A stretch of DNA of 64,000 bases. Source: Poseidonocella sp. HB161398. Its GTDB lineage: Bacteria; Pseudomonadota; Alphaproteobacteria; Rhodobacterales; Rhodobacteraceae. The first letter of the stretch is position 1, and the number at the start of each line of letters is the position of its first letter. The notes below the pieces were generated by a model. The model worked only from the letters and a program-made list of their open reading frames with translations, searched no databases and was not told the origin of the DNA. Shown here in pieces: positions 39,424-49,219 of this stretch. The stretch spans positions 23,281 to 87,280 of the forward strand of contig NZ_VATA01000028.1 of NCBI RefSeq assembly GCF_005870025.1. The letters run 5' to 3'. The position numbers and the translations under genes were made by a program.

Positions 39424-40275
39424 TCAGCCGGTGGCGGCGGCCAGCCCGTCATACATGCCCCATTCGGCCCAGGAGCCGTCATAGAGCGCATGGTCGGTCT
39501 TGCCGATCCGCTCCAGCGCCAGGCTGAGGATCGCGGCGGTGACGCCCGAGCCGCAGCTGGTGATCGCGGGCTTCGACAGGTCCACCCCGGCGGTCTCGAA
39601 GGCCGCGCGCAGCGATGCGGGCGCCTTCATCGTGCCGTCCTCGTTGAGCAGCAGCTGGTAGTGCAGGTTCTTCGAATTCGGGATGTGCCCCGAGCGCAGC
39701 CCGGGCCGCGGCTCGGGCTCCTTGCCGGCGAAGCGGGACGGGGAGCGGGCATCGATGATCTCTTGATCGCCCAGCTTGGAGGCGGCCGCGACCTGGGTCA
39801 CGTCCTTGACCATGTGGTTCTGGCGGCTGACCGTCATGTGGCGGTCGCGCACGATCGGCGGCAGGTCCTCGACCTCGCGCTTCTCGGCCAGCCATTTCGG
39901 GAAGCCGCCGTCGAGCACGGCGATGTCGGTCTTGCCCATCAGCCGGAAAAGCCACCAGACGCGCGCGGCCGAGAACAGGCCCGAGCCATCGTAGACGACG
40001 ATCTGGTGCCCGTCGCCGACGCCCATCTTGCGCATGCGCGACATGAATTTCTCGATCGGCGGCGCCATGTGCGGCATGTCCGAGCGCAGGTCGGAAATCT
40101 CGTCGATATCGAAGAAGCGGGCACCGGGGATATGGGCCTTCTCGTATTCCGCGCGGCCGTTGCGACCGGAATCCGGCATGTACCAGGACGCATCCAGGAT
40201 CCTCAGATCGGGATCGCGCAGATGGTCCTCCAGCCAGTCCGTGGTCACCAGGGTCTTCGGGTCGCTCTCAGCCAT
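39424..40275 (-). CDS. sseA: 3-mercaptopyruvate sulfurtransferase
   Basis: 283 residues, two rhodanese domains: inactive N-terminal (LRILDASWYMPDSGRNGRAE, IPGARFFDIDEISDLRSDMP) and catalytic C-terminal with CGSGVTA (Cys about 241), the six-residue loop of mercaptopyruvate rather than thiosulfate enzymes. It moves sulfur from 3-mercaptopyruvate to thiols or cyanide. The ATG at 40273-40275 follows GGAAGG. Probably cotranscribed with the aminotransferase homologue downstream. Confidence 0.94.
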   Translation of the reverse strand: MAESDPKTLVTTDWLEDHLRDPDLRILDASWYMPDSGRNGRAEYEKAHIPGARFFDIDEISDLRSDMPHMAPPIEKFMSRMRKMGVGDGHQIVVYDGSGLFSAARVWWLFRLMGKTDIAVLDGGFPKWLAEKREVEDLPPIVRDRHMTVSRQNHMVKDVTQVAAASKLGDQEIIDARSPSRFAGKEPEPRPGLRSGHIPNSKNLHYQLLLNEDGTMKAPASLRAAFETAGVDLSKPAITSCGSGVTAAILSLALERIGKTDHALYDGSWAEWGMYDGLAAATG

Positions 40276-40370
40276 GTCCGCCTTCCACACTCCGCCTCTC
40301 GCAAGGGGTACCGGCATGGCCCGGACTGCACAAGGCCCCGGATTCGCCGCGCTGCAGAAACCGGACGCTA

Positions 40371-41243
40371 TCAGGCGGGGCGGCGGTCGTTTCTGGGGGG
40401 AGCGCCGAACTTGCGGGCATATTCGCGGCTGAACTGGGTGGGGCTGCCATAGCCGACCCCGAAGGCCGCCGCGGTGACGCTCTGCCCGGCCTGGAGCTGG
40501 CGGCGCGCCTCCACGAGGCGCAGCTCCTTCTGGTACTGCAGCGGCGTGGTGCCGGTCACGTCGCGGAAATGCTGGTGGAAGCTCGAGACGCTCATCCCCG
40601 CCAGCGCCGCCAGCTCGGCGACGCGCAGCGGCTCGCCGGCATGGGCGTCGAGATGGCCGGTGGCGCGCGAGATGCGGCTCGCCGCGCTGCCGGGGCGGGC
40701 GAGGCGGCGCAGCATCGCGCCGTTGCGGGCCATGAGCAGCCGGTAGTGGATCTCGCGCTTCAGCAGCGGCAGCATCACCTCCTGCTCGACCGGGTTCCCG
40801 GCGAGCGCGGGCAGGCGCAGCATGGCTCCGGCCAGGGCGGCGTCGGCCTCGCCGGGGGCGAGGGCGCGGGCATCCTCCACCTGGCTGCCGTCGAACCGGT
40901 CGCAGAGCGCGCGCAGCTCGTCGAGGTCGATGTCATGGGCCAGCGCCAGATAGGGCTGCGGGGCGGACGCGCGGGTGATCCGCGAGCGCACCGGCATCAG
41001 GTGCGAGACGATCAGCGACTCTCCGGCGCCGAAGCGCAGCGTGCCCTGCGCGCAGGACGCCTCCTTCTCGCCCTGCAGCACCAGGCAGACCAGCGGGCGG
41101 TAGCGGATGTGCTCCATCTCGGTCGGCGCCTCGGCGCGGACGATGGCGAGGCCGGGGATGCCGGTCGCCGCGGGGACCGGCCCGGCGCCGAGGCGGCGGG
41201 CGAAGCGGTCGAGCGCGGCGATGGTGTCGGGATCGGGGATCAT
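40371..41243 (-). CDS. AraC-family transcriptional regulator
   Basis: 290 residues with an AraC_N domain (cupin-like; GIPGLAIVRAEAPTEMEHIR, YRPLVCLVLQGEKEASCAQG) and two C-terminal helix-turn-helices (LRVAELAALAGMSVSSFHQH, VTAAAFGVGYGSPTQFSREY). The ATG at 41241-41243 has a GGAG site. It is divergent from the SDR gene, the usual layout in which the regulator controls its neighbour; the inducer is unknown. Confidence 0.93.
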   Translation of the reverse strand: MIPDPDTIAALDRFARRLGAGPVPAATGIPGLAIVRAEAPTEMEHIRYRPLVCLVLQGEKEASCAQGTLRFGAGESLIVSHLMPVRSRITRASAPQPYLALAHDIDLDELRALCDRFDGSQVEDARALAPGEADAALAGAMLRLPALAGNPVEQEVMLPLLKREIHYRLLMARNGAMLRRLARPGSAASRISRATGHLDAHAGEPLRVAELAALAGMSVSSFHQHFRDVTGTTPLQYQKELRLVEARRQLQAGQSVTAAAFGVGYGSPTQFSREYARKFGAPPRNDRRPA

Positions 41244-41419
41244 GGCGGCTCCAGTCCTAGCGCCTGCCGCGCCGCCGGTCGAGTGGCGGGATCCGCGCAA
41301 TCGTCACGAAGCGGCGAGCGATGTTTCGGAGGATCGGGCAGGAGCCGCGGAGGAACCGGCAGGACCTGCAGGGCGCCCGGGTGCATATCCCCGGCATCAC
41401 CGATCGAAGGAGAACGGAC

Positions 41420-42190
41420 ATGACCGATCAGATCAAGGCGCGCCCGGTCGCGCTCGTCACCGGCGGCAGCCGCGGGCTCGGCCGCGCGATGGCGCTCCAT
41501 CTTGCACGCGAAGGGGCGGATGTCGTCCTGACCTACCAGTCCCGCGCCGATGCCGCCGCCGAGACCGTGGCGGAGATCGAGGCCCTGGGCGGCCGCGCCG
41601 CGGCGCTGCCGCTCGATACGCGGGAGATTTCGGGCTTCGACGGCTTCGCGGCTGCGCTCGGGGCGCAGCTCTCGGGCTGGGGCGCGGCAGGGCTCGACAT
41701 CCTGGTGCTCAATGCCGGGATCGGCCTCAATGCGCCGGTCGCGGAGACGGGCGAGGAGATGTTCGACACGCTCTTCGCCATCCACGTCAAGGGCGTGTTC
41801 TTCCTGGCGCAGCGGCTCCTGCCGGTGCTGAAGGATGGCGGGCGCGTGCTGGCGGTGTCGACCGGGCTCACCCGGTTCTGCATGCCGGGCTATGCCGCCT
41901 ATGCCGCGGCCAAGGGCGCGGTGGAGGTCTTCGCCCGCTACCTCGCCGTCGAGCTGGGGCCGCGCGGCATCTCGGTCAACGTGCTGGCTCCCGGCGCGAT
42001 CGAGACCGATTTCGGCGGCGGCATGATCCGCGACAACGCGCAGGTGAATGCCCATGTCGCCGGGGTCACGGCGCTGGGGCGGGTCGGCCTGCCCGACGAT
42101 ATCGGCGCGGCGGCCGCGAGCCTGCTGATGTCGGAGGGCAACTGGATCACCGGCCAGCGCATCGAGGTCTCGGGCGGCATGAAGCTCTGA
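41420..42190 (+). CDS. Short-chain dehydrogenase/reductase
   Basis: 256 residues with Rossmann motif LVTGGSRGLGRAMALHLARE, NAGIG, the catalytic Ser (VLAVSTGLTRF) and YxxxK (YAAYAAAKGAVEVF), and the C-terminal GNWITGQRIEVSGGMKL. FabG-like NAD(P)H reductase with unknown substrate. The ATG at 41420 has an AAGGAGA site; the frame is open back to 41321. Likely regulated by the divergent AraC protein. Confidence 0.92.
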   Translation: MTDQIKARPVALVTGGSRGLGRAMALHLAREGADVVLTYQSRADAAAETVAEIEALGGRAAALPLDTREISGFDGFAAALGAQLSGWGAAGLDILVLNAGIGLNAPVAETGEEMFDTLFAIHVKGVFFLAQRLLPVLKDGGRVLAVSTGLTRFCMPGYAAYAAAKGAVEVFARYLAVELGPRGISVNVLAPGAIETDFGGGMIRDNAQVNAHVAGVTALGRVGLPDDIGAAAASLLMSEGNWITGQRIEVSGGMKL

Positions 42191-42219
42191 ACCCGCCCGG
42201 GTTGGCCTGCGCCGCGGTC

Positions 42220-42693
42220 TCAGCCGTGGCGCAGCAGCCTCTGCTTCTGGCGGTCCCAGTCGCGCTTGGCCTCGGTGGCGCGCTTGTCCTGGGTCTTCTT
42301 GCCCTTGGCGATGCCGATCTTCAGCTTCACCAGGCCCTTGTGGTTGAAGTACATCACCAGCGGCACCAGGGTCATGCCCTCGCGCTGGGTCGCCGACCAG
42401 AGCTTGGCCAGTTCCTTGCGCGATACCAGGAGCTTGCGCTTGCGCCGCTCTTCGTGGCCCCAGGTCTTGGCCTGCTCGTAGGGGGCGATGTAGCCGTTGA
42501 TCAGCCACAGCTCGCCGTCTTCGACATTGGCGTAGCTGTCGGCGATGTTCGATCCGCCGAGGCGCAGCGACTTGACCTCGGAGCCCATCAGGATGATGCC
42601 GACTTCGATATCGTCCTCGATCGCGTAGTCGTACCGCGCGCGGCGGTTCTCCGCGATCACCTTGTAGTTCGGATCTGATTTCGCTTTTGCCAT
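42220..42693 (-). CDS. smpB: SsrA-binding protein SmpB
   Basis: 157 residues: [56 protein letters not shown] and the basic tail [20 protein letters not shown]. It delivers tmRNA to stalled ribosomes for trans-translation. The ATG at 42691-42693 gives the normal length. ssrA is not in the window. Convergent with the SDR gene. Confidence 0.96.
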   Translation of the reverse strand: MAKAKSDPNYKVIAENRRARYDYAIEDDIEVGIILMGSEVKSLRLGGSNIADSYANVEDGELWLINGYIAPYEQAKTWGHEERRKRKLLVSRKELAKLWSATQREGMTLVPLVMYFNHKGLVKLKIGIAKGKKTQDKRATEAKRDWDRQKQRLLRHG

Positions 42694-42902
42694 GGGAAGC
42701 GGGATATAGGCGGTAAGCGGCCGGTTGAAAAGGCGTCGCGCGCGCCCCGGCCGCAATTCCCCGCCGCAGTTCTGCCGCAATCCTGCCGGAGTTGGGTAAA
42801 ATCCGCCATGTTTCCGCCTAGGTGATGCCGCGGGAATTGAGGTAATATCAATCTTGTCTTGAGATAGCCCCCATGTCCCTTGACCATTCAGCGAGGCTGG
42901 AC

Positions 42903-43352
42903 ATGTTCGATCAAGTTTACGGGCGCGAGCTTCCGCCCATGGAGGACTGGCCCCAGCGGCTCCTCGACGAAGCCATCAAGTGCAAGGTCCAGTTCGGTGT
43001 GCTGGTGCTCGGCCAGGGCATGGTGACGGGCCATCTGGTCAGCGCGGCGCCGAAGGCGAAGATCGCGGTGATCCGTATCGACCATGATCCGCGCGACATG
43101 CTGGTCGGCGTCGATTACCCGGCGGAGATGCGCTATGTCAGCGAGATCCGCCATCCCTGCAATGCGTTCTCCCTGATGCGCCCGCCGGTCACGGCGCGCT
43201 CGGCCATGGCCACGCGGATGGCGGCACGCCGCCTGCTGGAAACCGCCAAGCCCCAGGCAGGCGCGCCCGGCAAGGCGGGCCCTGCCGGCGCGGCTTCTGC
43301 CGCGACGCGCCCCAGGACGGTGCCGCGGCGGATCCTGCGGGTCAGCGGCTGA
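42903..43352 (+). CDS. Conserved-looking protein of unknown function
   Basis: 149 residues. The first ~95 have a regular alpha/beta pattern ([60 protein letters not shown]); the last ~35 are Ala/Pro/Arg-rich. No family recognised, no signal peptide or membrane segment. The start at 42903 is chosen because GAGG lies six bases upstream; an ATG at 42873 adds ten residues but has no ribosome binding site. The AT-rich stretch 42838-42860 (GGTAATATCAATCTTG) is a plausible promoter. Divergent from smpB. Confidence 0.65.
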   Translation: MFDQVYGRELPPMEDWPQRLLDEAIKCKVQFGVLVLGQGMVTGHLVSAAPKAKIAVIRIDHDPRDMLVGVDYPAEMRYVSEIRHPCNAFSLMRPPVTARSAMATRMAARRLLETAKPQAGAPGKAGPAGAASAATRPRTVPRRILRVSG

Positions 43353-43420
43353 GCCTCCGCGCTTGATTTCCGTCCCAGGGCGGGCTCCTCTGCCGCAAGG
43401 GCAGGCCAGAGGAGGGTGCC

Positions 43421-44209
43421 ATGATCCCGGTCGACGGAGATTTCATCCTGGAGGTCGCCCCGAGCTTCTCGGGGCGCTTCGCGCAGCGGCAGAAGGAGAT
43501 CGTCACCGCGATTTCCGGCGATTTCGAGCAGGTGCTGCGCCGCTACGAGATCGACAGCGCGCTGCGGATCGCCCATTTCATGGGGCAGGTGACGCATGAA
43601 TGCGCGGGCTTCCGCACCACCGAGGAATTCGCCTCCGGCGCCGCCTACGAGGGCCGCGCCGATCTCGGCAATACCGAGAAGGGCGACGGGCGCCGCTACA
43701 AGGGGCGGGGGCTGATCCAGCTCACCGGCCGGGCGAATTACCGCCAGATGGGCGAACGGCTGGACCTGCCGCTTGAAGAGACGCCGCATGTCGCGGCGCA
43801 ACCGCTGGCGTCGCTGCGCATTGCCTGCGAGTACTGGGAGAGCCGCGGGATCAACGCGATCTGCGACCGCGACGACCTGATCGGCGTGACGAAACTGGTC
43901 AATGGCGGCACCCGCGGGCTGCAGGACCGGGCGGGCTATCTGCGCAAGGCGAAGACCGCGCTGGCGAAGCGCCAGGCGATCATGGTCGCGGCCCGCCAGC
44001 CGGGCAGCGATCCGGTGCTGCGCCGCGGCTCCTTCGGCACGCCCGTGGCCGAGCTGCAGGAGCTTCTTGCCGCCAAAGGCGCGGCGCTGACCATCGACGC
44101 GGAATTCGGCCCGGGCACGGAAACCGCGCTGAAGGCCTTCCAGGCGGCCCGCGGCCTCGCGATGGACGGCATCGTCGGCCAGAAGACCTGGGCCGCGCTG
44201 AGGAGCTGA
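43421..44209 (+). CDS. GH19-type lysozyme/endolysin with C-terminal peptidoglycan-binding domain
   Basis: 262 residues. Residues about 1-185 form a chitinase-like lysozyme domain (RIAHFMGQVTHECAGFRTTE with the catalytic Glu; YKGRGLIQLTGRANYRQMG; VTKLVNGGTRGLQDR); residues about 200-262 are a PG_binding_1 module (LRRGSFGTPVAELQELLAAK, FQAARGLAMDGIVGQKTWAA). No signal peptide, as in phage endolysins that exit through a holin. No holin, Rz or other phage gene is adjacent. GGAGG precedes the ATG. It may be a domesticated prophage or GTA-type lysis enzyme. Confidence 0.9.
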   Translation: MIPVDGDFILEVAPSFSGRFAQRQKEIVTAISGDFEQVLRRYEIDSALRIAHFMGQVTHECAGFRTTEEFASGAAYEGRADLGNTEKGDGRRYKGRGLIQLTGRANYRQMGERLDLPLEETPHVAAQPLASLRIACEYWESRGINAICDRDDLIGVTKLVNGGTRGLQDRAGYLRKAKTALAKRQAIMVAARQPGSDPVLRRGSFGTPVAELQELLAAKGAALTIDAEFGPGTETALKAFQAARGLAMDGIVGQKTWAALRS

Positions 44210-44779
44210 CGCACAAGGGCGGAGGTCCTGCACGCAAGGGCCCAGCCGGAAACCGTCTTCAGCTGCAGCCATGGCACGGCGCGGCACACGGCGTGCCGCA
44301 GGCCTCCAGTCGCGCCTGCCGTCGCGGTTCGCAGAGGCGGCGGACGCTGCCATCGGAAGGTGCGCGCCCGGCATCGGTCTTCCCCTCAGCACCCTGGTCG
44401 GCTGCGGCGGCGCTGCCGCTTCCCGTCTCGGCTAAGGTATCGGCCGGATGGCGTGTCTTCTCGGAGGGGACCACGCTCTTTGCGTGCGAGACCGCGTGCT
44501 TGTGCCCAGTCTCCGCGGCGAAAGGAGCAAAACAGGATTGCCCGGGGCCCTGCGGGGGACGGCTCTCCGGCCGCGGTGCTGGCACGCGCAGCGGCAGGGT
44601 TGCCGCGACGGGGATCGCGGCAGTTGCGGGGGCGGGCCCGGGGCAGGGTTGCCCGATGGAAACCGGCCGTTGTGGATGCAAATGCCGGCTCCTGAATGTC
44701 CCCGGGGGCCCGGTTGCGCAAATCCGTTGGCGACCGCCGTTCGCCTTTCCCGGGGCACTCTTATCCCGGGGCAACGGCG
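44210..44779. other. Non-coding GC-rich stretch beside IS debris
   Basis: Open frames exist on both strands but have no ribosome binding sites, no recognisable motifs, and an Arg/Pro/Ala composition typical of out-of-frame GC-rich DNA. Nothing supportable is seen. Confidence 0.5.
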
Positions 44780-45945
44780 ACCGGGATGCCGAGGGCCGTG
44801 AAGCGGCTCGGGATCGCCCCCGGACCTGGACCTCGGCAACCTGGCGGTCGAAGGTGAGGCATCGCGCCGCCATCGGTCCGAGGCCGATGCCGAACGGAGA
44901 TCAGCTGCGGGCCGAGCTGCTTCACGCAAGTCAGTCAATCGCGGGGAAAATGTCCCCACGGCCTTTTCCCGATCCGGCTCGTATCTCGACCTTGCTCCGT
45001 CTGCGGTCCCCGCTCCGGTTCCGCCAGATCGCCAGGCCGAGGCGCCTCGCTGCGCGCCGGCGCCCCGGCGCTGTCCGGCTTCCATGGCCCGGCGCTGCGG
45101 CGGGGCGGAAGCGGGAAGGGCCAGAAATAGATCCGGGAGACCTTTTGCGCCGGGAACCGCCGCTGCACTGCGGGCAGCGATGGCGTCACGGCGTACCCGC
45201 GCGAACCTGGGCGCGGTCGGCGGTGACGGTGGCACTCTCCGCGTCCGCCGGGATCTGGGCAAGCAGGTTCGGCAGCATCGGGGCATCGCAGAGATTGCAG
45301 GACGCGACCTCGACAGCCCGGATCTCCGTGTTCGCCAGGAAACCGTCCGCCGGACGGCTTCCTGATGCACCTCGCTCGCCGTCAATGTCGAGGCGGATCC
45401 TGCGCCGAGAGCGGGCCGCGCCACCGGTCCGGGCGGATCCACGAACGCGCTGTTTCGTGCGGCCATGCTTGCGCCCGCGCCACGCGTCTTCGCCTTGATG
45501 CCATTCGGGACCGTCCCCGGACCCGCGCGCTGCCGCTTCGTCCAAGTGCAGGTGCAAGGTGCAGTTCGAGCCGCGATACGGTACGGCCGCATCCACTATT
45601 CAACGAATCTCCGCGGCGCCACTGACGCCGGGACAGGGTGCTGAAATCCGGCACGGATCGCGGAGCCCCGGGCAGTTTCGGCAGGGGCGCCAAGAAACCG
45701 GTCGCCAGCGGGCTTCAACCCATGGCGCCACACAGGTTCATCCTGGCGGAGCGGCAGGGCAAGGAGCGCCTTGATGATCAGGCAGACCCGGACGGCGTTC
45801 GTCGGGGAATTGATCCCCCTTGCCGCTGGACGCCTGCCGGCGGTCCTGCAGGGCGGCTTCGGCGGCCCGCGCATGCCATCCGGCGACTGCCTTCGATTTA
45901 CGACGTCAATCAGAAGTCCCTCTGTACAACACGGGCTCGTGTCGA
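44780..45945 (-). mobile_element. Full-length but decayed IS5-family transposase
   Basis: Reading the minus strand from about 45880, frame after frame matches an IS5-type DDE transposase: CLIIKALLALPLRQ, then VPDFSTLSRRQ (about 45640), GPEWHQGEDAWRGRKHGRT, the block NTEIRAVEVASCNLCDAPML, PNLLAQIPADAESATVTAD, DAIAARSAAAV, GPWKPDSAGAPARSEA, and the C-terminal FDRQVAEVQVR (about 44840). At least four frameshifts and several substitutions (ADRAQ for ADGAYD) inactivate it. Upstream GTGTTGTACAGAGGGACTTC (about 45925-45940, minus) may be the eroded end. Limits approximate. Confidence 0.85.
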
Positions 45946-45959
45946 TGGCGGACGGAGCC

Positions 45960-47120
45960 CGAAAAGGATCGAGCTATGGCGGCGCCATCGGTTGGAGCCC
46001 AATGGCGAGGGAGCGGCTGCGCAAGGCGGTGTCGGGTCTGGCGCTGGCGACGCCGATCCTGAAGGCGTGAGCGCGGACGCGCCACCGGTCCGGCGGACCG
46101 GTTCAGCCCTGAAAGCGCGGCGTCCCCGAGTCCCGTCCGCCGCCGGGCCTGCACCGACCATGAGGGGTCCGGAACGCCGTGCCTGCCGAATGCCCGGCCA
46201 GCACCGGTCGAGGCAACGCAAAGCGCCGCGCGGTCGGGCCGAGGAGGATGCCGTGACCGCGGGCATCATCGCGCTGGCCAGCCAGGACGGGCACTGCGGA
46301 TATCGGCGCAGTGCGGCGCTGCCCCGCGAGGCCGGGCGGGCGGTGAACGCGACGCGGGCGGAACGGAGCTGACGGCGGGACAGAGGAGGATCAGGAAAAG
46401 ATCCGGGGGATCGTTTCCCTGACGAAGCAGAAAGTGCCGCGGAAGGGACGGCTCTGGCGGAAGTTCCGGGGACCGTGGCGCCAGTGGTGCCGCGAAAGCC
46501 CGCGGAACGGCTCCTGTGCCCGCCTCGGGCCGGAGCGGCCGAACCACGTCCGGTGCTGCGATTTCGCCGAGAGCCTGACCGTCGCCATCGTCTCCCGGAC
46601 CGATGGCGCGACGATGGCAACCGGCAGGAAATTCCGCGTGCTCACCCTGATCGGTGAATTCACCACGGAATGCCCGGCGATCCGCATCAGTCGCAGGCTG
46701 AGAATCGACGTGCTGGCCGACCTGTTCATCCTGGCGGTGTCCCGGGGACATCCGGTCTGAGTTGCCCATCGCGGCGCCATCGGCCCGAACCCGACGGGCG
46801 ATGGCCCGGACTGCATCGCTTGGGCGGTGACGACATGAGCTGCCGCCGTCGACGCCCAGGCCGCCTGTATCGAGCCGGGCAGCCCTTTGTCCTGTCGAGG
46901 ATCAGGTAGCGGTCCGGCGGACCGGTTTCCCTAGGCAGGGCCATTGCGACAGCTTCAGCGCCCGGCTCCGGGGCGAGCCGCGCATCGGCGAGATTTACTA
47001 CCGCCTCGCGGGGACGAAAGTTGTCGTCGAAGTCTGGCGGCACCACGACAAGACGCAACGCCCGCATTCCCGGCTGGGCCATCGGCTCCGGAAGTCGCGC
47101 AATGGCCGCTTTCGCCATCC
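45960..47120 (+). mobile_element. Decayed IS3-family element (orfA plus orfB)
   Basis: Plus-strand pieces in successive frames: orfA tail ERLRKAVSGLALATPILKA (about 46010-46068); then orfB ERRACRMPGQHRSRQRKAPR (about 46170), IIALASQDGHCGYRRSAAL, GRLWRKFRG, LGPERPNHVRCCDFAES, GRKFRVLTLIGEFTTECPAI, LADLFILAV and, near 46943-47110, GHCDSFSARLRGE and RPHSRLGHRLR. These follow the order of an IS3-type transposase of the NHVWSYDFV group. Several frameshifts and stops make it inactive. It directly abuts the IS5-type remnant. Confidence 0.85.
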
Positions 47121-47399
47121 GGCTCGGCCCCGCCGACCGTCCAGGCCCTGGCGCCGAAGCCCGTCATGCACCAAGGTTGGAACCGGTCGATCCGACAGGG
47201 CAGGCCACCGCCATGATCCGCGGCTGGAACTGCGCCGCGATGGGCAACCTGGGATCGGCCTTCGGCGGGCAGGCGGCGTTGGCCGCACCGGGGATATCTG
47301 ACGCCGCAATCGCAAGCGCGTCCGTTCGCGCCACCGGTTCGAGCGCGACGGGCGAATTCGCGCCCGGAGCGGCCAGCTGGCAATCGAGCGCGAACTTTC

Positions 47400-48390
47400 G
47401 CCCTCCGCTTGCTGTCTCCTCTCTGGCTCTGGAGGCAGAAGACAATGAGGAAGCCCAGCCTCCGGCGGCAGAGCGGCCTGCTGTCCCTGGCGCGTCCCGG
47501 CCTCCACTGCCAGCCGCGCGGCGCAAGCTCCGGGAACCGCGCCTTGGCGGCACTCATCGACCTGCAGTCCCGGAGGCGCCCCGGCATGGCTCGCGCCGGA
47601 TGGCCTGCTGCATGCCGCGCGGAGGGCGTGAGTGCGGGCGCCGGGTGATGGAGCTCATGCCGCTCGTGCCGGTCTGGCAGGAACCGAAGGCCGGAATGAA
47701 GCATCCGGTGCACGAGGTGAATCGCTCGTCATCGTGCTCGAACCTGTGGCACAGGCGGGACCGCTATCTGAAGGACTTGCCCGCCACCCGGCCGAACCGG
47801 TCCGGTGCGCCGGCATCGCCGGACGGAATCGCCTTCAGACCGGCGGCGTTCGGTATTTCGCTCCCGATGCGGCGCATTCCCGTTGGGCCCAACGCGAGGC
47901 GCTCAAATGGGTCATTCCTCCGTCTCGTGGCTGTCATGGAGCGGCATTGCCGGACGGGCCGGAGGCGCTCGAACCGCATAGGCGGGGACCTCGGCGCCCG
48001 GAAATCGGCGCTGGCGGGGCACGGCACGCCAAAGATCTTCGGGACCGGCCAGGGGCTGCAATGCGCCAGAACCGGCTTCGCGGCTCTGCTGCACGGTGCG
48101 AAGTCGACGATCTTCGTGGACGGGCGCGGACACCGGGTCGGCAACCGGGGGAGCGAAAGGCAGTGGCCCATCCCGGGGGTTTGCGGGCGAAACCCCGGCC
48201 GTGCAGCGGCGCGCTGGACTACGAGTGCGCCCGCCTGAACGCCTTCGTGACCGGCTCGGCAGCCCCCAAAGGGTCAGCGCCTGGACCCCCGGAAACGAGA
48301 GCCGACTGCACTTGCCCCGTAAGGCGCCGTCGCCCCGGCGGGGCCTGTGTCAGCCGGACCCCGGGCCCGAGGACCTCCGCCTGACGTGAA
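47400..48390 (+). mobile_element. Second decayed IS3-family transposase (orfB)
   Basis: A different IS3-type orfB in fragments: LLSLARPGLHCQPRGASSGN (about 47480), HGSRRMACCMPRGG, VMELMPLVPVWQEP, TRPNRSGAPA (about 47790), LPMRRIPVG, LRLVAVMERHCRT (about 47920), HGTPKIFGTGQGLQCARTGF (about 48020), DGRGHRVGNRGSERQWP and YECARLNAFVTGS (about 48225). These parallel the MRLMGL, RPNQVW, TYLPMRRGFLYLVAVMD, TDQGSQFTS, MDGRGRWxDNVFVERLWR and YEEVYL motifs. Catalytic residues are lost and the frame is broken. 47120-47400 may be its degraded orfA but is not recognisable. Confidence 0.8.
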
Positions 48391-48946
48391 ACCGGTGCCA
48401 TGGCTCGGCGCCGGGGCAACCTGCGCGGAAAGCCGGATGCGCTTCTGCCCCTGCAGGGGCATCTCGGGCGCCCTTTTTGCGCGCCATGCCCAGCGGCGAG
48501 CCTGCCCATCAACTGCGCGAGTGTGGCCCTGGCGCTGCCAGTTTCCGGAATTGCGGCGCGATTCCGGGGCCTTCACGGGGCCGTCGGCGCTACGCTCCGT
48601 CAAGCTGTGCGGAGCAATTTCCTCGGCGCTTCCCGCCATCGTGAGCCATTGCGATTGATGACGGTAATTCCGCTTGGCATGGGGAGCACCGGCCGGAGGT
48701 TTCCGTTCCACTTGGCGAAGCAAGACCCCGGACGCCACCTGGGCGTCGCTCAGCCAGAGAAGATCAGCATCTTACCACCCGCTTTCGGCGCTGTGACGCA
48801 TGCAGCGCCCCCGGAAATCAATGGTTTGCGAGGCTAGAAACGGGAATTGTCCGGTCCGCAGGGCCGAACCTCTGCACGGAGAGGGGGGCGGAATGGCGGA
48901 TGTCCTAGGGGCTTGCACCCCGCGTTCCGGTCGGGTCCGGTCTCAG
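48391..48946. other. No recognisable gene
   Basis: GC-rich DNA with short open frames on both strands, no ribosome binding sites and no motifs I recognise. Its position suggests further decayed mobile DNA, but I cannot show it. Confidence 0.4.
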
Positions 48947-49037
48947 GCGAGGGCGAGGGCGAGGGCGAGGGCGAGGGCGAGGGCGAGGGCGAGGGCGAGG
49001 GCGAGGGCGAGGGCGAGGGCGAGGGCGAGGGCGAGGG
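48947..49037. repeat. (GCGAGG)n hexanucleotide array, about 15 copies
   Basis: An uninterrupted run of the hexamer GCGAGG/GAGGGC from 48947 to about 49037. It reads as Gly-Glu or Arg-Ala dipeptides on the plus strand and Ala-Leu on the minus strand, but no gene spans it convincingly. The perfect units amid eroded DNA suggest recent slippage. The rest up to 49219 holds nothing recognised. Confidence 0.95.
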
Positions 49038-49219
49038 TGGTGCTCGGTAGACGGCCGTCGACCGGCGGCGGGCCCGTTGCGGCAGGCCGTCCCTCGGACA
49101 GTGCCAGGCAGGACGGGGCGGGCCGCGGTGGCCAGTGCCGCATCACGTGCGGGCCATCTTCACGTCCGAAGGGGGCGCTGCGCTATACCGGCGGCGGTGC
49201 TCCGCGGGGCGGGCGGGCC

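Noticed and set aside
48943..49146. Proteins of repeated Ala-Leu or Gly-Glu across the hexamer array
   Set aside because: These frames exist only because the hexamer lacks stops; no start signals or conserved flanks support a gene.
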